Assembly: GCF_000716335.1 (NCBI RefSeq)
Contig: NZ_JOBL01000104.1
Span: 1-64,000, forward strand
Origin: Streptomyces sp. NRRL S-118
GTDB taxonomy: Bacteria; Actinomycetota; Actinomycetes; Streptomycetales; Streptomycetaceae
Length of the DNA stretch: 64,000 nt
Direction of reading: 5' to 3'
The notes under the pieces are model-generated. The model did no database searches and was not told the DNA's origin. It worked only from the letters and a program-made list of their open reading frames with translations. The number at the start of each line of letters is the position of its first letter. Positions within the stretch are counted from its first letter, which is position 1. Both the position numbers and the translations under genes were made by a program. Positions 49,543 through 59,025 of the stretch are shown here, piece after piece.

Positions 49543-50697
49543 TCAGCCCAGCGCCTGGCTCAGGTCCGCGAGCAGGTCGTCCACGTTCTCGATGCCGACC
49601 GACAGGCGCACCAGGTCGCCGGGCACCTCCAGCAGCGAACCGGCCACGCTCGCGTGGGTCATGCGGCCCGGGTGCTCGATGAGCGACTCGACACCGCCGA
49701 GGGACTCGCCCAGCGTGAACAGCTGCGCGCGGTCGCACACCGCGACCGCCGCCTCCTCGCCGCCCGTCACCCGGAAGGAGATCATGCCGCCGAAGTCCTT
49801 CATCTGCTTGGCGGCGACCTCGTGCCCGGGGTGCTCCGGCAGGCCCGGGTAGAGCACCTGCGTCACCTTGGGGTGCCGCGTGAGCATCTCGGCCACCCGG
49901 GCCGCGTTGCTGCTGTGCCGGTCCATGCGGACGGCGAGCGTCTTGATGCCGCGCAGCACGATCCACGAGTCGAAGGGACCGGCCACCGCACCCATGGCGT
50001 TCTGGTGGTAGGCCAGTTCCTCGCCGAGCGCCTCGTCCGCCGTCACCAGCGCGCCGCCGACGACGTCGGAGTGGCCGCCCATGTACTTGGTCAGGGAGTG
50101 GACGACGACGTCCGCGCCGAGCGCGAGCGGCTGCTGGAGGTAGGGGCTGGCGAAGGTGTTGTCGACGACCAGCTTGACGCCCGTGGTGCGGGCCACGTCG
50201 GCGACGGCCGCGATGTCGGTGATGCCCAGCAGCGGGTTCGACGGGGTCTCGACCCAGATGGCCTTCGTGCGGTCGGTGATCGCCTCCCGGACCGCCACCG
50301 GGTCGGAGGTGTCGGCGACGGACCACTCCACGCCCCACCGCGCGACGACCTTCGCGAACAGCCGGAACGTGCCGCCGTAGGCGTCGTTCGGGATGACCAC
50401 GTGGTCGCCGGGCACGAGCAGCGCGCGCAGCAGGCAGTCCTCGGCGGCGAGGCCGGAGGCGAAGGCGAGACCGCGGCGCCCGCCCTCCAGCGCAGCGAGG
50501 TTCTCCTCCAGCGCGGTGCGGGTGGGGTTGGCGCTGCGGCTGTACTCGTAGCCGCCGCGCAGGCCGCCCACACCGTCCTGCTTGTAGGTGGACACCTGGT
50601 AGATGGGCGGGACGACCGCGCCGGTCAGCGGGTCGGCGGTGTTGCCCGCGTGGATGGCGCGGGTCTCGAAGCTCTGGTGGGTGTGCTGGTCGCTCAT
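49543..50697 (-). CDS. metB: Cystathionine gamma-synthase
   Basis: This 384-residue PLP enzyme of the Cys/Met metabolism family joins an activated homoserine with cysteine to give cystathionine (or acts as a cystathionine gamma-lyase). The PLP Lys is in HSLTKYMGGHSDVVGG; other family motifs are 'GYEYSRSANPTRTALEENLA', 'VETPSNPL' and 'TLGESLGGVESLIEHPG'. Synthase and lyase cannot be separated by eye. It is divergent from the gene at 50755 with 57 bases between. Confidence 0.92.
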   Translation of the reverse strand: MSDQHTHQSFETRAIHAGNTADPLTGAVVPPIYQVSTYKQDGVGGLRGGYEYSRSANPTRTALEENLAALEGGRRGLAFASGLAAEDCLLRALLVPGDHVVIPNDAYGGTFRLFAKVVARWGVEWSVADTSDPVAVREAITDRTKAIWVETPSNPLLGITDIAAVADVARTTGVKLVVDNTFASPYLQQPLALGADVVVHSLTKYMGGHSDVVGGALVTADEALGEELAYHQNAMGAVAGPFDSWIVLRGIKTLAVRMDRHSSNAARVAEMLTRHPKVTQVLYPGLPEHPGHEVAAKQMKDFGGMISFRVTGGEEAAVAVCDRAQLFTLGESLGGVESLIEHPGRMTHASVAGSLLEVPGDLVRLSVGIENVDDLLADLSQALG

Positions 50698-50754
50698 GGG
50701 CCCGAGCGTAGTCCGGGCCGCCGGGGTGCCCGTGCCGTCCGGGACAATGGGCGC

Positions 50755-51858
50755 ATGGAGATTCTCTGGTTCCTGTTCACCGTCGGCCTGATCGGCGTGA
50801 TCGTCGTGCCGTGGCTGAGGCGCCGCCGCGACGGCATCCGGCTGGTCGACCCCGGCGCGCCGGACGCCGCCGACCCGAGCGCGTACGGCTTCCTGCGCCA
50901 GGAGGAGCTCGACGTGCGGATGCCGGGGCCGGACCAGGACCTCGTGGACGTGCTGGACGTGGTGCAGCGGACGCAGGACTGGCGGGCCGCCTCGCAGCTG
51001 CTGGCCGGCACGGACCGGGACGGCGAGGTGCGCTGGCAGCGCGTGCAGGCGTTCGCGGGCGCCGCGTCGCTGGAGCTCCAGCAGCAGCCGGGCACCGGCG
51101 GCGCGTGGCTGCGGACCTGGCGGGCGGAGCAGCCGAAGGACCCGGGCGGCGCGGCGGTGCACGCCGAGTTCCTGGTGCAGCAGGCGTGGCGTTCGTCGTC
51201 GGCCGGCACCGACGACTTCCGGATCATCCTGGAGGAGGCGCGGACGGTGTGCGGCGAGGCCGCGCTGCTGGCACCCGGCGACCCCGTGCCGTACATCATC
51301 GAGCTGGCCGTGGCGCGCGGACTGGGGTACTCGCACGAGCAGTTCGACCAGGTCTGGGCGAAGATCATCGACCGGGCGCCGCACCACATGGGGGCGCACC
51401 TGGCCGCCCTGCACTACTGGTGCGAGAAGTGGCACGGCTCGCGCCGGGACGCGGACCGGTTCGCGACGGCCGCCGCCGCCCGCGCGCCGCAGGGCTCGCT
51501 GCTCGCCGCGCTGCCGCTGTTCGCGGTCTTCGAGCACCTGCCTGAGGTGGCGCTGGTGCAGGACTTCTACGGCACCGAGGTGGTCTCCAGGGCCATGCAG
51601 GGCGCGCTGTACGCGGTGCACTCGGCCCGCCCCGACGACCCGATGCTGGCGCACGTGCGCCACCTGCTGATCCACTTCCTGGTGCGGGCGGAGCGCTGGG
51701 CCGAGGCGATGCACCAGCTGGTGCACGTCGACGGCCATGTGGGCGCGCTGCCGTGGACCCTGAGCGAGGACCCGGCGGCCGAGTACGCGATCCACCGTGC
51801 GCTCGCGGTGGCGGGTTACGAGGCGAACGGCGGCAGCCCGGCGACGCTCCCGCACTGA
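50755..51858 (+). CDS. Conserved hypothetical protein with N-terminal membrane anchor
   Basis: This 367-residue protein has one N-terminal membrane helix ([20 protein letters not shown]) and a large cytosolic helical domain ('[36 protein letters not shown]', '[24 protein letters not shown]') like TPR-type scaffolds. Short stretches ([20 protein letters not shown]) recur in Streptomyces homologues. No catalytic motif is seen. Function unknown. Confidence 0.78.
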   Translation: MEILWFLFTVGLIGVIVVPWLRRRRDGIRLVDPGAPDAADPSAYGFLRQEELDVRMPGPDQDLVDVLDVVQRTQDWRAASQLLAGTDRDGEVRWQRVQAFAGAASLELQQQPGTGGAWLRTWRAEQPKDPGGAAVHAEFLVQQAWRSSSAGTDDFRIILEEARTVCGEAALLAPGDPVPYIIELAVARGLGYSHEQFDQVWAKIIDRAPHHMGAHLAALHYWCEKWHGSRRDADRFATAAAARAPQGSLLAALPLFAVFEHLPEVALVQDFYGTEVVSRAMQGALYAVHSARPDDPMLAHVRHLLIHFLVRAERWAEAMHQLVHVDGHVGALPWTLSEDPAAEYAIHRALAVAGYEANGGSPATLPH

Positions 51859-51955
51859 CCCGCGGCGCTCCCCGGGAGAGCCGCCCGCCGTCCGTGGAAT
51901 CGGTGCGCCGGTCCGTACGTTGTACGGGTCGGCAGCCACCGACGAGGAGACCCGC

Positions 51956-52615
51956 ATGTTCTACGGCCGCACCCCCGTGCTCCCCACCCCCGAGCAGGCG
52001 CTCCCGGGCCGCGAGGCACCGCAGTTCGCGGTGCCCGACCGCCACACGGTGCTCGGCACCCCCCTCGCGGGCCCGTACCCCGCCGGCTTCGACGTCGCGG
52101 ACTTCGCGCTGGGCTGCTTCTGGGGCGCCGAGCGGAAGTTCTGGCAGACGGACGGCGTGTGGACGACCCTCGTCGGCTACCAGGGCGGCCACACGCCGAA
52201 CCCGACGTACGAAGAGGTGTGCTCGGGCCTGACGGGCCACACGGAGGTGGTCCGCGTCGTCTTCGACCCGTCGGCCGTCGCGTACACGTCGCTGCTGAAG
52301 CTGTTCTGGGAGTCCCACGACCCGACGCAGGGCTTCCGGCAGGGCAACGACGTGGGCACCCAGTACCGCTCGGCGCTGTACACCCACTCCCCCGCCCAGG
52401 CCGCGGCCGCGCAGTCCTCCCGCGACGCCTACCAGCAGGTGCTGGCGGGCTCCGGCTACGGCGCGATCACCACGGAGATCCTCCCGGCGGACGGCCGTCC
52501 GTTCTTCCCCGCGGAGGCGTACCACCAGCAGTACCTGGACAAGAACCCGGGCGGCTACTGCGGCATCGGCGGCACGGGCGTCTCCTGCCCGGTCGGCGTC
52601 GTCCGGGCCGACTGA
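51956..52615 (+). CDS. msrA: Peptide-methionine (S)-S-oxide reductase
   Basis: This 219-residue repair enzyme reduces methionine-S-sulfoxide in proteins. The active-site motif is [13 protein letters not shown], with the substrate pocket residues in '[19 protein letters not shown]' and resolving cysteines in the tail ([14 protein letters not shown]). The N terminus is about 45 residues longer than minimal MsrA, as in other actinobacteria. Its end overlaps a gene on the other strand by 61 bases. Confidence 0.96.
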   Translation: MFYGRTPVLPTPEQALPGREAPQFAVPDRHTVLGTPLAGPYPAGFDVADFALGCFWGAERKFWQTDGVWTTLVGYQGGHTPNPTYEEVCSGLTGHTEVVRVVFDPSAVAYTSLLKLFWESHDPTQGFRQGNDVGTQYRSALYTHSPAQAAAAQSSRDAYQQVLAGSGYGAITTEILPADGRPFFPAEAYHQQYLDKNPGGYCGIGGTGVSCPVGVVRAD

Positions 52616-52953
52616 GCCGCTCGCAGCCGGGCGGCCGTCGCCGCCGCTTCGTAGCCGGGGGCGACGCCGTCCACCAGGATGACGTCGCCCCGCAGGTGGC
52701 GCGTGCGCAGCGGGAGGAGGGCCTGGTAGGCGTCGGAGTCGTACCATCGGCGGGCGTGGTCCATGCTCGGGAAGCCGATGATCACCAGCGCGGTCTCCCA
52801 GCGGCCCTCCCGCACCTCCAGGACGGGCGCGCCGTGCACCAGGAAGCGGCCCCCGAAGGGGTCGAGGGTGCCCTGGACGCGCTCCATGTACTCCAGCACC
52901 TCCTCGTGCAGGACGGCGGCGGGCTGCAGGCTTCCGATGGCGTACGCGCTCAT
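52555..52953 (-). CDS. DUF1330-family protein
   Basis: This 132-residue protein has a dimeric alpha/beta-barrel core ([20 protein letters not shown], '[20 protein letters not shown]', '[20 protein letters not shown]'), the DUF1330 pattern. Its last 20 residues are read antisense to the end of msrA. The core would be complete without the tail, so a later stop was probably reached by drift. Function unknown. Confidence 0.85.
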   Translation of the reverse strand: MSAYAIGSLQPAAVLHEEVLEYMERVQGTLDPFGGRFLVHGAPVLEVREGRWETALVIIGFPSMDHARRWYDSDAYQALLPLRTRHLRGDVILVDGVAPGYEAAATAARLRAAQSARTTPTGQETPVPPMPQ

Positions 52954-53023
52954 GGGGTCCTCCTCGTGGTTCGGATGCCCCCATGCTCCCGGCGCCGGCG
53001 GACGGCGTCGATGACCCCGGAGG

Positions 53024-54070
53024 TCATCGGATCGTCGAGGCGTCGATGACGAAGCGGTAGCGGACGTCGCTGCGGAGGACCCGCTCGTACGCCTCGTTGA
53101 TCCGGTCCGCGGGGATGAGCTCGATCTCCGCGCCCAGTCCGTGCTCCGCGCAGAAGTCGAGCATCTCCTGCGTCTCGGCGATCCCGCCGATCATCGAGCC
53201 GGCCAGCGTCCGGCGGCCGCTGATCAGCGAGAAGAGGTTGAGCGAGACGGGCTCCTCGGGGGCACCGACGTTCACCAGCGCGCCGTCGGTCTTCAGCAGT
53301 CCGAGGTAGGCGCTGAAGTCCAGCGGCGCCGAGACCGTCGAGACGATCAGGTCGAAGGTGCCGGCCAGCTTCCGGAAGGTCTCGGGGTCGCCGGTCGCGT
53401 GGAAGTGGTCGGCGCCCAGCTTCAGCCCGTCCTCCTGCTTGCGCAGCGTCTGGCTGAGGACGGTCACCTCGGCGCCCAGGGCGTGTGCGATCTTCACGCC
53501 CATGTGGCCGAGGCCGCCGAGGCCGACGATCGCGACCTTCTTGCCGGGGCCGGCCTTCCAGCGGGCCAGCGGCGAGTAGAGGGTGATGCCGGCGCACAGC
53601 AGCGGTGCGGCGATGTCGAGGGAGAGGCCGTCGGGGATGCGGACGGCGTAGTTCTCGTCGACGACGATGTGGGTGGAGTAGCCGCCGTAGGTGGGCTCGC
53701 CGTTCTTGTCGAGGCCGTTGTACGTGGGGGTGGCGCCGCCCGTGCAGTACTGCTCCAGGCCTTGGAGGCAGTGCTCGCACCGGCGGCAGGAGTCGACGAA
53801 GCAGCCGACGCCGACGCGGTCGCCGACCTGGTACCTGGTCACTCCCGGGCCGGTCTCGGTGACGATTCCGGCGATCTCGTGGCCGGGCACCATCGGGAAG
53901 ATGCCCTCGCCCCAGCCGTCCCGGGCCTGGTGGATGTCGGAGTGGCAGATGCCGGCGTACTTGATCTCGATGAGGACGTCGTGCTCGCCGACCGCCCGGC
54001 GGGGGATGGTCGTGCGCTCCAGCGGGGCGTTGGCTGCGGGGGCTGCGTAAGCGGTCACGTTCGTGGTCAT
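53024..54070 (-). CDS. Zinc-dependent NAD(P) alcohol dehydrogenase (CAD/YahK-like)
   Basis: This 348-residue MDR-family enzyme has catalytic zinc ligands ([21 protein letters not shown]), the structural zinc cysteines ([15 protein letters not shown]) and the nucleotide motif [17 protein letters not shown]. '[20 protein letters not shown]' and the cinnamyl-alcohol-dehydrogenase-like spacing suggest NADPH-linked aldehyde reduction. It is divergent from an XRE regulator whose gene may control it. Confidence 0.94.
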   Translation of the reverse strand: MTTNVTAYAAPAANAPLERTTIPRRAVGEHDVLIEIKYAGICHSDIHQARDGWGEGIFPMVPGHEIAGIVTETGPGVTRYQVGDRVGVGCFVDSCRRCEHCLQGLEQYCTGGATPTYNGLDKNGEPTYGGYSTHIVVDENYAVRIPDGLSLDIAAPLLCAGITLYSPLARWKAGPGKKVAIVGLGGLGHMGVKIAHALGAEVTVLSQTLRKQEDGLKLGADHFHATGDPETFRKLAGTFDLIVSTVSAPLDFSAYLGLLKTDGALVNVGAPEEPVSLNLFSLISGRRTLAGSMIGGIAETQEMLDFCAEHGLGAEIELIPADRINEAYERVLRSDVRYRFVIDASTIR

Positions 54071-54118
54071 GACGGCAAGCCTGTCGTCATCGGCGCAGGT
54101 CACCCAGCCCCCTGCGCT

Positions 54119-54184
54119 CCGTACGACCCGTGTGCGTACTACTGGCAGGGTCAGGATCGGCGCCGTGTCCCGGCGTACGACCCG
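54119..54184. promoter_or_regulatory. Repeated CGTACGACCCG boxes between adh and xre genes
   Basis: CGTACGACCCG occurs at 54120-54130 and again at 54174-54184, within the 129-base region shared by the two divergent promoters. Two identical 11-base boxes suggest a regulator bound twice, perhaps the adjacent XRE protein. Confidence 0.35.
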
Positions 54185-54199
54185 GAATACTTGTCCGGT

Positions 54200-55057
54200 A
54201 TGGACCAGCGCACCGAACTGAGTGAGTTCCTCCGCTCCCGCCGGGCCCGGCTCAAGCCGCGCGACGTCGGCCTGCCCGACTTCGGCAGGGCGCGCCGCGT
54301 ACCGGGGCTGCGCCGGGAGGAACTGGCCCAGCTGGCGGGCGTGTCCGTGGCGTACTACACGTCCATAGAGCAGGGCAACGGCGCCAACGTCTCCACGGAG
54401 GTGCTGGACGCCATCGCGCGCGCCCTGCGCCTGTCGGACGCCGAGCACGCGCACCTGACGCACCTGGCACGGCCGAAGACGAAGAAGAAGCGCGCCGCGG
54501 CCGCCCGCCCCCAGCGGGTGCGGCCCGAGCTGCGGCACCTGCTGGACGCGATGGACGGCGTGCCCGCGTACCTCCTGGGGCGCCGCCTCGACATCCTCGG
54601 CTGGAACCGGATGGCCCGCGCCCTCCTCGGCGACCTGAGCTCCCTCCCGCCGGAGGAACGGAACATGGCACGCCTGGTGTTCCTCGACCCGAACGCGCGG
54701 GAGCTCTACGTCGACTGGGAGCACAAGGCCACCGAGGTGGTGAGCGTGCTGCGGCTGTGCGCGGGCTGCTACCCGGACGATCCCCAGCTGTCGTCGCTGG
54801 TCGGGGAGCTGTCGGTGAAGAGCGAGGAGTTCCGGGCCCTGTGGGCCGCGCACACGGTGCAGGAGAAGGGCCACGGCGTGAAGCGGCTGCACCATCCGCT
54901 GGTGGGCGAACTGACGCTGTCGTACGAGACGCTCAGGCTGCCCGACGACCACGACGTGAGCCTGGTGACGTACACCGCGGAGCCGGGCTCGCCGTCGGCG
55001 GACGCGCTGCGGCTGCTGGCGAACTGGGGGGCCGAGGAGGTCGCGGAGCGGCACTGA
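54200..55057 (+). CDS. XRE-family transcriptional regulator with MmyB-like ligand domain
   Basis: This 285-residue protein has an N-terminal helix-turn-helix ('[27 protein letters not shown]') and a C-terminal MmyB-like PAS-type domain ('[22 protein letters not shown]', '[22 protein letters not shown]'), which binds fatty-acid-like ligands in known members. It is a common Streptomyces class that controls a divergent oxidoreductase gene, here the alcohol dehydrogenase. Confidence 0.93.
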   Translation: MDQRTELSEFLRSRRARLKPRDVGLPDFGRARRVPGLRREELAQLAGVSVAYYTSIEQGNGANVSTEVLDAIARALRLSDAEHAHLTHLARPKTKKKRAAAARPQRVRPELRHLLDAMDGVPAYLLGRRLDILGWNRMARALLGDLSSLPPEERNMARLVFLDPNARELYVDWEHKATEVVSVLRLCAGCYPDDPQLSSLVGELSVKSEEFRALWAAHTVQEKGHGVKRLHHPLVGELTLSYETLRLPDDHDVSLVTYTAEPGSPSADALRLLANWGAEEVAERH

Positions 55058-55075
55058 GCGCGGGGCCCGGTACGC

Positions 55076-55115
55076 CGAAGGCGGCGGTCCCCCGCGAGGG
55101 GTGCCGCCGCCTTCG
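55076..55115. terminator. Bidirectional terminator hairpin
   Basis: CGAAGGCGGCGG pairs with CCGCCGCCTTCG (12 bases), and the 16-base loop can fold further (CCCC-gcga-GGGG). It lies between the convergent XRE and L,D-transpeptidase genes. Confidence 0.78.
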
Positions 55116-55135
55116 GGCCGTACGGGGCCGCCGGC

Positions 55136-56386
55136 TCAGATCGCCGAGCCGGCCTTCCACTGCGCCCAGCTCATGTTCCAGCCGTTGAGGCCGTTGTCCG
55201 GGGCGATGGTCTTGTCCTTGGAGTTCTTCACGACGACCACGTCACCGATGAGCGAGTTGTCGTAGAACCACGCGGCCGGCTGGCCCGGGTCGCCCGCGCC
55301 CTTGACGTCGTTCAGGCCCACGCAGCCGTGGCTGGTGTTGACGTTGCCGAAGACCGAGTCGGCACCCCAGTAGTTGCCGTGGATGAAGGTGCCCGACGTG
55401 GACAGCCGCATGGCGTGCGGCACGTCCTTGATGTCGTACTCGCCCTTGCCGTCGTCGTCCGTGAAGCCGACCGTCGCGCCGTTCATCCGGGTCTCCTTGA
55501 ACTTCTCGGAGATCACCATCTGGCCGTTGTAGGTCGGGTTGTCCGGCGAGCCGGCGGAGATCGGGATGGTCTTGAGCGTCTTGCCGTCCCGGACGACCTT
55601 CATGGTCTTCGCGGCGACGTCGACGGTCGAGACCTGGCTGCGGCCGATCTTGAAGGTGACGGTCTTCTGCTGGACGCCGTACACGCCGTCCGCGCCCTCG
55701 ACGCCGTCGAGGTTCAGCTTCAGGGTGACCGTGGAGCCGGCCGTCCAGTACTGCTCGGGCCGGAAGTCCAGCCGCTGGCTGTTGAACCAGTGGCCGACGA
55801 CCTCCTGGCCGGCGCTCGACGTCACGGTGATGCCGGACTGGACGGCCTTCTTGTCCGTGATCGCCTTGCTGAAGTTGATCGAGACCGGCATGCCGACGCC
55901 GACGGTGGAACCGTCCTCGGGCGTGAAGTTCCCGATGAAGCTGTTGGCCTGCGAGACGGTCGTGAAGGAGGAGTTCTCGTGGGCCTCGCGGCCCTCGGCG
56001 TCCTTGGCGGTCACGGCGATCTTGTACGTGGTGGCGCGGTCGAGCTGCTCGCTGGGCTTCCAGCTCGTGCCGTCGGCGGCCATCTCGCCCGGGACGGCCT
56101 TGCCGTCCTGCGTGGTCATGGTGACCTCGGTCAGCTTGCCGTCGGTGACGGTGACCTTGGCGTCGTCGTTGATGCCGGCGTTGATCGCGCCGTTCTTCGG
56201 CGAGATCGCTATTCGGGCCTGCGACGCGTCCTTGGCGGCGGCCTCGTCGACCTGGGCCTGCGACGACGAACCACCGGAGGTGCCGTTGCTCTCGGCCTCG
56301 CCGTCGTTGCAGCCCGTGAGTACCAGCACGCCACCGAGCAGGGCGGACGCGGCCATCAGGCCCTTGCGCCGCTTGCCGTCCGTCAT
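55136..56386 (-). CDS. Lipoprotein L,D-transpeptidase with Ig-like domains
   Basis: This 416-residue protein has a lipobox (LVLTGCND at about residue 25), a Ser/Asp linker, two Ig-like domains (about 60-260) and a C-terminal YkuD catalytic domain with HGNYWGAD and the catalytic NTSHGCVGLNDV (His, Cys). It would form 3-3 cross-links in peptidoglycan at the outer face. The ATG at 56386 was chosen because GGAG lies seven bases upstream; a longer start at 56401 has a weaker site. Confidence 0.94.
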   Translation of the reverse strand: MTDGKRRKGLMAASALLGGVLVLTGCNDGEAESNGTSGGSSSQAQVDEAAAKDASQARIAISPKNGAINAGINDDAKVTVTDGKLTEVTMTTQDGKAVPGEMAADGTSWKPSEQLDRATTYKIAVTAKDAEGREAHENSSFTTVSQANSFIGNFTPEDGSTVGVGMPVSINFSKAITDKKAVQSGITVTSSAGQEVVGHWFNSQRLDFRPEQYWTAGSTVTLKLNLDGVEGADGVYGVQQKTVTFKIGRSQVSTVDVAAKTMKVVRDGKTLKTIPISAGSPDNPTYNGQMVISEKFKETRMNGATVGFTDDDGKGEYDIKDVPHAMRLSTSGTFIHGNYWGADSVFGNVNTSHGCVGLNDVKGAGDPGQPAAWFYDNSLIGDVVVVKNSKDKTIAPDNGLNGWNMSWAQWKAGSAI

Positions 56387-56531
56387 CACACGCTTCTCCA
56401 TCGTCGCCGAATCCCTGCCAACTGTCTCAACAACACCCATAACAACCCGTCCGGTTCCGAATCCGCGAAGGATGTGGGGAACACCACTGATCGACGCGCG
56501 GAGGGCGGCTGCTGGTTCCCAGGATGCGGGT

Positions 56532-56562
56532 ACGGGCCCCGGACGAGTGATCCGGGGCCCGT
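56532..56562. terminator. Terminator hairpin after the acidic small gene
   Basis: ACGGGCCCCGGA pairs perfectly with TCCGGGGCCCGT across a seven-base loop. It lies 31 bases after the stop of the minus-strand gene at 56594 and before the L,D-transpeptidase. Confidence 0.75.
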
Positions 56563-56593
56563 AAACCGGCTCGTTCTCGCCAGTCCCCGGCGC

Positions 56594-56950
56594 CTACACC
56601 CGCTCCTCCTCGTCCGCCTCCGCGCTCTCGTCCTCGTCCTCGTCGTCGTCGTCCAGATCCCATTCCCCGGCCTCGGGGTCGTACTCGACCTGCTCGCTGG
56701 TCCAGGAGGCCTGGACGAGGCCGGTGCCGGGCAGGTCGCCGAGCAGATCGTCGGGCTCGACGAGGTACGCGAGAGCTTCCGCTTCGTCCTCGCGGACGGC
56801 CGCGCGGGCGTGCGTGCGCTCGTCGTCCGGCATGAATGCGTCGGCGTCGATGCGGTCCAGGGCGGCGGCGGTGAGTTCACCGGCGTCCGTGATCTCCAGC
56901 GTCAGTTCCACCCGAAGCCGTACATACCGTGATGTCTCAGAAGGGGTCAT
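56594..56950 (-). CDS. Small acidic protein of unknown function
   Basis: This 118-residue protein has an N-terminal mixed domain ('SRYVRLRVELTLEITDAGEL') and a C-terminal third of almost only Asp and Glu (DDDDEDEDESAEADEEE), giving a very low pI. No signal or membrane segment. No ribosome site is visible; TACGCT (56958-56963) ends exactly seven bases before the ATG, which suggests a leaderless transcript. It is divergent from the LAxTG protein gene. Confidence 0.7.
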   Translation of the reverse strand: MTPSETSRYVRLRVELTLEITDAGELTAAALDRIDADAFMPDDERTHARAAVREDEAEALAYLVEPDDLLGDLPGTGLVQASWTSEQVEYDPEAGEWDLDDDDEDEDESAEADEEERV

Positions 56951-57056
56951 ATGACGGAGCGTAAGCTGCCTGGGCACGCGACTTTCCTGCGACCCGCTGT
57001 GTTCATTAGCATCGGCGCACCCGCCAATTCTCGGTTCCGCAAGGGGATCTGAATCT

Positions 57057-57377
57057 GTGTCCGTCGCACGTCGACCGCTGCTGACCGCCACCGCCGCCGG
57101 GAGCCTGCTCTGTGCGCTGTGGTTCGTCCCTTCGGCCAACGCCACCGTCGACACGGTGGAGCAGTCGTCCGCCCGCGGGCGGACGGGAACGTCCGCCGCA
57201 CCCGCCCCGTCGCAGGTCCCGGCCGGGGCCCCGGCGCAGGCCCGGGACGGTCTCGCGCTCGCCGACACGGGCAGCGTGGACACCACCCCGTACCTGATCG
57301 GCGGCACGGCCTTCCTGGGCCTCGGCGCGGGTCTGGTGGCCTTCGCGGTACGCCGCGGGGCGCACACCGCGCTCTGA
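57057..57377 (+). CDS. Very small LAxTG-type sortase substrate
   Basis: This 106-residue protein has a signal peptide (about 1-29, ending ANA-TV), a 38-residue Ser/Pro/Ala linker, and a C-terminal sorting signal: LADTG (residues 68-72), a hydrophobic helix (YLIGGTAFLGLGAGLVAFAV) and a basic end (RRGAHTAL). LAxTG is the motif of class E sortases. After processing only about 40 residues would be anchored to the wall. AAGGGG lies ten bases before the GTG. Confidence 0.8.
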   Translation: MSVARRPLLTATAAGSLLCALWFVPSANATVDTVEQSSARGRTGTSAAPAPSQVPAGAPAQARDGLALADTGSVDTTPYLIGGTAFLGLGAGLVAFAVRRGAHTAL

Positions 57378-57419
57378 CGGCGTACGCCCCGTTCGTCACG
57401 GCGGCCCGGGCGGTGCCCG

Positions 57420-58967
57420 TCAGGCCAGCGGGCCGGTGACCCGCTCCACGGCCGCGACGAGCTTCCCCTCCCGTACGAAGGCGTCCGCGGCCTCCAGGTC
57501 GGGGGCGAGGAAACGGTCCGGCCCGGGGCCCTGGACGCCGGCCGCGCGCAGCGCGTCGATGGCGGCGCGGGAGGCGGGGGCCGGGGCGAGGCCGTCGCGC
57601 AGCTCGATGGCGCGGGTCGCGGCGTACAGCTCGACGGCGATGATCCGGTTGAGGTTGCCGACGGCGGTGCGCAGCTTGCGGGCGGCCGACCAGCCCATGG
57701 AGACGTGGTCCTCCTGCATCGCGGAGGACGGGATGGAGTCGGCGGAGGCCGGGACGGCGAGCCGCTTCAGCTCGCTGACCAGGGCCGCCTGCGTGTACTG
57801 GGCGATCATCAGGCCGGAGTCGACACCGGCGTCGTCGGCCAGGAACGGCGGCAGGCCGTGGCTGCGGTTCTTGTCCAGCAGCCGGTCGGTGCGCCGCTCG
57901 GCGATCGAGCCGAGGTCGGCGGCGGCGATGGCGAGGAAGTCCAGGACGTACGCGACGGGCGCGCCGTGGAAGTTGCCGTTGGACTCGACGCGCCCGTCGG
58001 GCAGGACGACCGGGTTGTCGACGGCGGAGGCGAGCTCGCGCTCGGCGACGAGGCGGGCGTGCGCCATGGTGTCGCGGCCGGCGCCGGCGACCTGCGGGGC
58101 GCAGCGCACGGAGTAGGCGTCCTGGACGCGCGGGGCCTCGTCCTCCTGGAAGTGGCCGGTCAGGCCGGAGTCGCGGAGGACGGCGAGCATGTTCGCGGCG
58201 GCGGCGCCCTGCCCGGGGTGCGGGCGGATGGCGTGCAGCTCGGGCGCGAGGACCTTGTCCGTCCCGAGCAGCGCCTCCAGCGACAGGGCGGCGGTGATGT
58301 CGGCGGACTTGTAGAGCGTGTCGAGGTCGTCGAGGGCCATGATCAGCATGCCGAGCATGCCGTCGGTGCCGTTGAGGAGGGCGAGCCCCTCCTTCTCGCG
58401 CAGCTCGACCGGTTCGATGCCGTGGGCGGCGAGCAGCTCCCCGGCGGGGCGGACCACACCGTCGGGGCCCTCGGCGTCGCCCTCGCCCATGAGCGTGAGG
58501 GCGCAGTGGCTGAGCGGCGCGAGGTCGCCGGAGCAGCCGAGCGAGCCGTACTCGTGGACGACCGGGGTGATGCCGGCGTTCAGCACGTCCGCCATGGTCT
58601 GCGCGACCTGGGGCCGGACGCCGGTGTGCCCGGAGCAGACGGTCTTGAGCCGCAGGAACATCAGGGCCCGCACGACCTCGCGCTCGACGGGCGCGCCCAT
58701 GCCGGCGGCGTGCGACCGCACGATGTTGCGCTGCAGCTGGGCGCGCAGCTCCCGGCTGATGTGCCGGGTGGCAAGGGCTCCGAAGCCGGTCGACACGCCG
58801 TACACCGGTTCGGGCTTGGCGGCCAGGGCGTCGACGATCTCCCGGGCCTTGGCGAGGGCGGCGAGCGCGTCCTGCGACAACTCGACGCGGGCGTTGCCGC
58901 GGGCCACGGCGATGACGTCCTGTGCGGTGGTGCCGGACGTCCCCACCACGACTGTGTGCATATCCAT
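57420..58967 (-). CDS. hutH: Histidine ammonia-lyase
   Basis: This 515-residue enzyme converts histidine to urocanate and ammonia. The MIO cofactor is formed from Cys145-Ser146-Gly147 in GSLGCSGDLAPLSH, rather than the Ala-Ser-Gly of most family members. The N-terminal Tyr in YGVSTGFG and later active-site segments (QEDHVSMGW) are intact. No other hut genes are nearby. A clear promoter lies upstream: GTGACA (58998-59003) and TACGCT (58975-58980) with 17-base spacing. The -10 ends seven bases before the ATG and no ribosome site is seen, so hutH is probably leaderless. Confidence 0.96.
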   Translation of the reverse strand: MDMHTVVVGTSGTTAQDVIAVARGNARVELSQDALAALAKAREIVDALAAKPEPVYGVSTGFGALATRHISRELRAQLQRNIVRSHAAGMGAPVEREVVRALMFLRLKTVCSGHTGVRPQVAQTMADVLNAGITPVVHEYGSLGCSGDLAPLSHCALTLMGEGDAEGPDGVVRPAGELLAAHGIEPVELREKEGLALLNGTDGMLGMLIMALDDLDTLYKSADITAALSLEALLGTDKVLAPELHAIRPHPGQGAAAANMLAVLRDSGLTGHFQEDEAPRVQDAYSVRCAPQVAGAGRDTMAHARLVAERELASAVDNPVVLPDGRVESNGNFHGAPVAYVLDFLAIAAADLGSIAERRTDRLLDKNRSHGLPPFLADDAGVDSGLMIAQYTQAALVSELKRLAVPASADSIPSSAMQEDHVSMGWSAARKLRTAVGNLNRIIAVELYAATRAIELRDGLAPAPASRAAIDALRAAGVQGPGPDRFLAPDLEAADAFVREGKLVAAVERVTGPLA

Positions 58968-58974
58968 ATTCAGC

Positions 58975-59003
58975 AGCGTACGGACTGAATCCCAACGTGT
59001 CAC
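58975..59003 (-). promoter_or_regulatory. hutH promoter
   Basis: On the minus strand GTGACA (five of six -35 bases) and TACGCT (-10) are spaced by 17 bases, and the expected transcription start coincides with the hutH ATG. Confidence 0.65.
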
Positions 59004-59025
59004 TACCCTGCTTCCCCGGCGCCCC

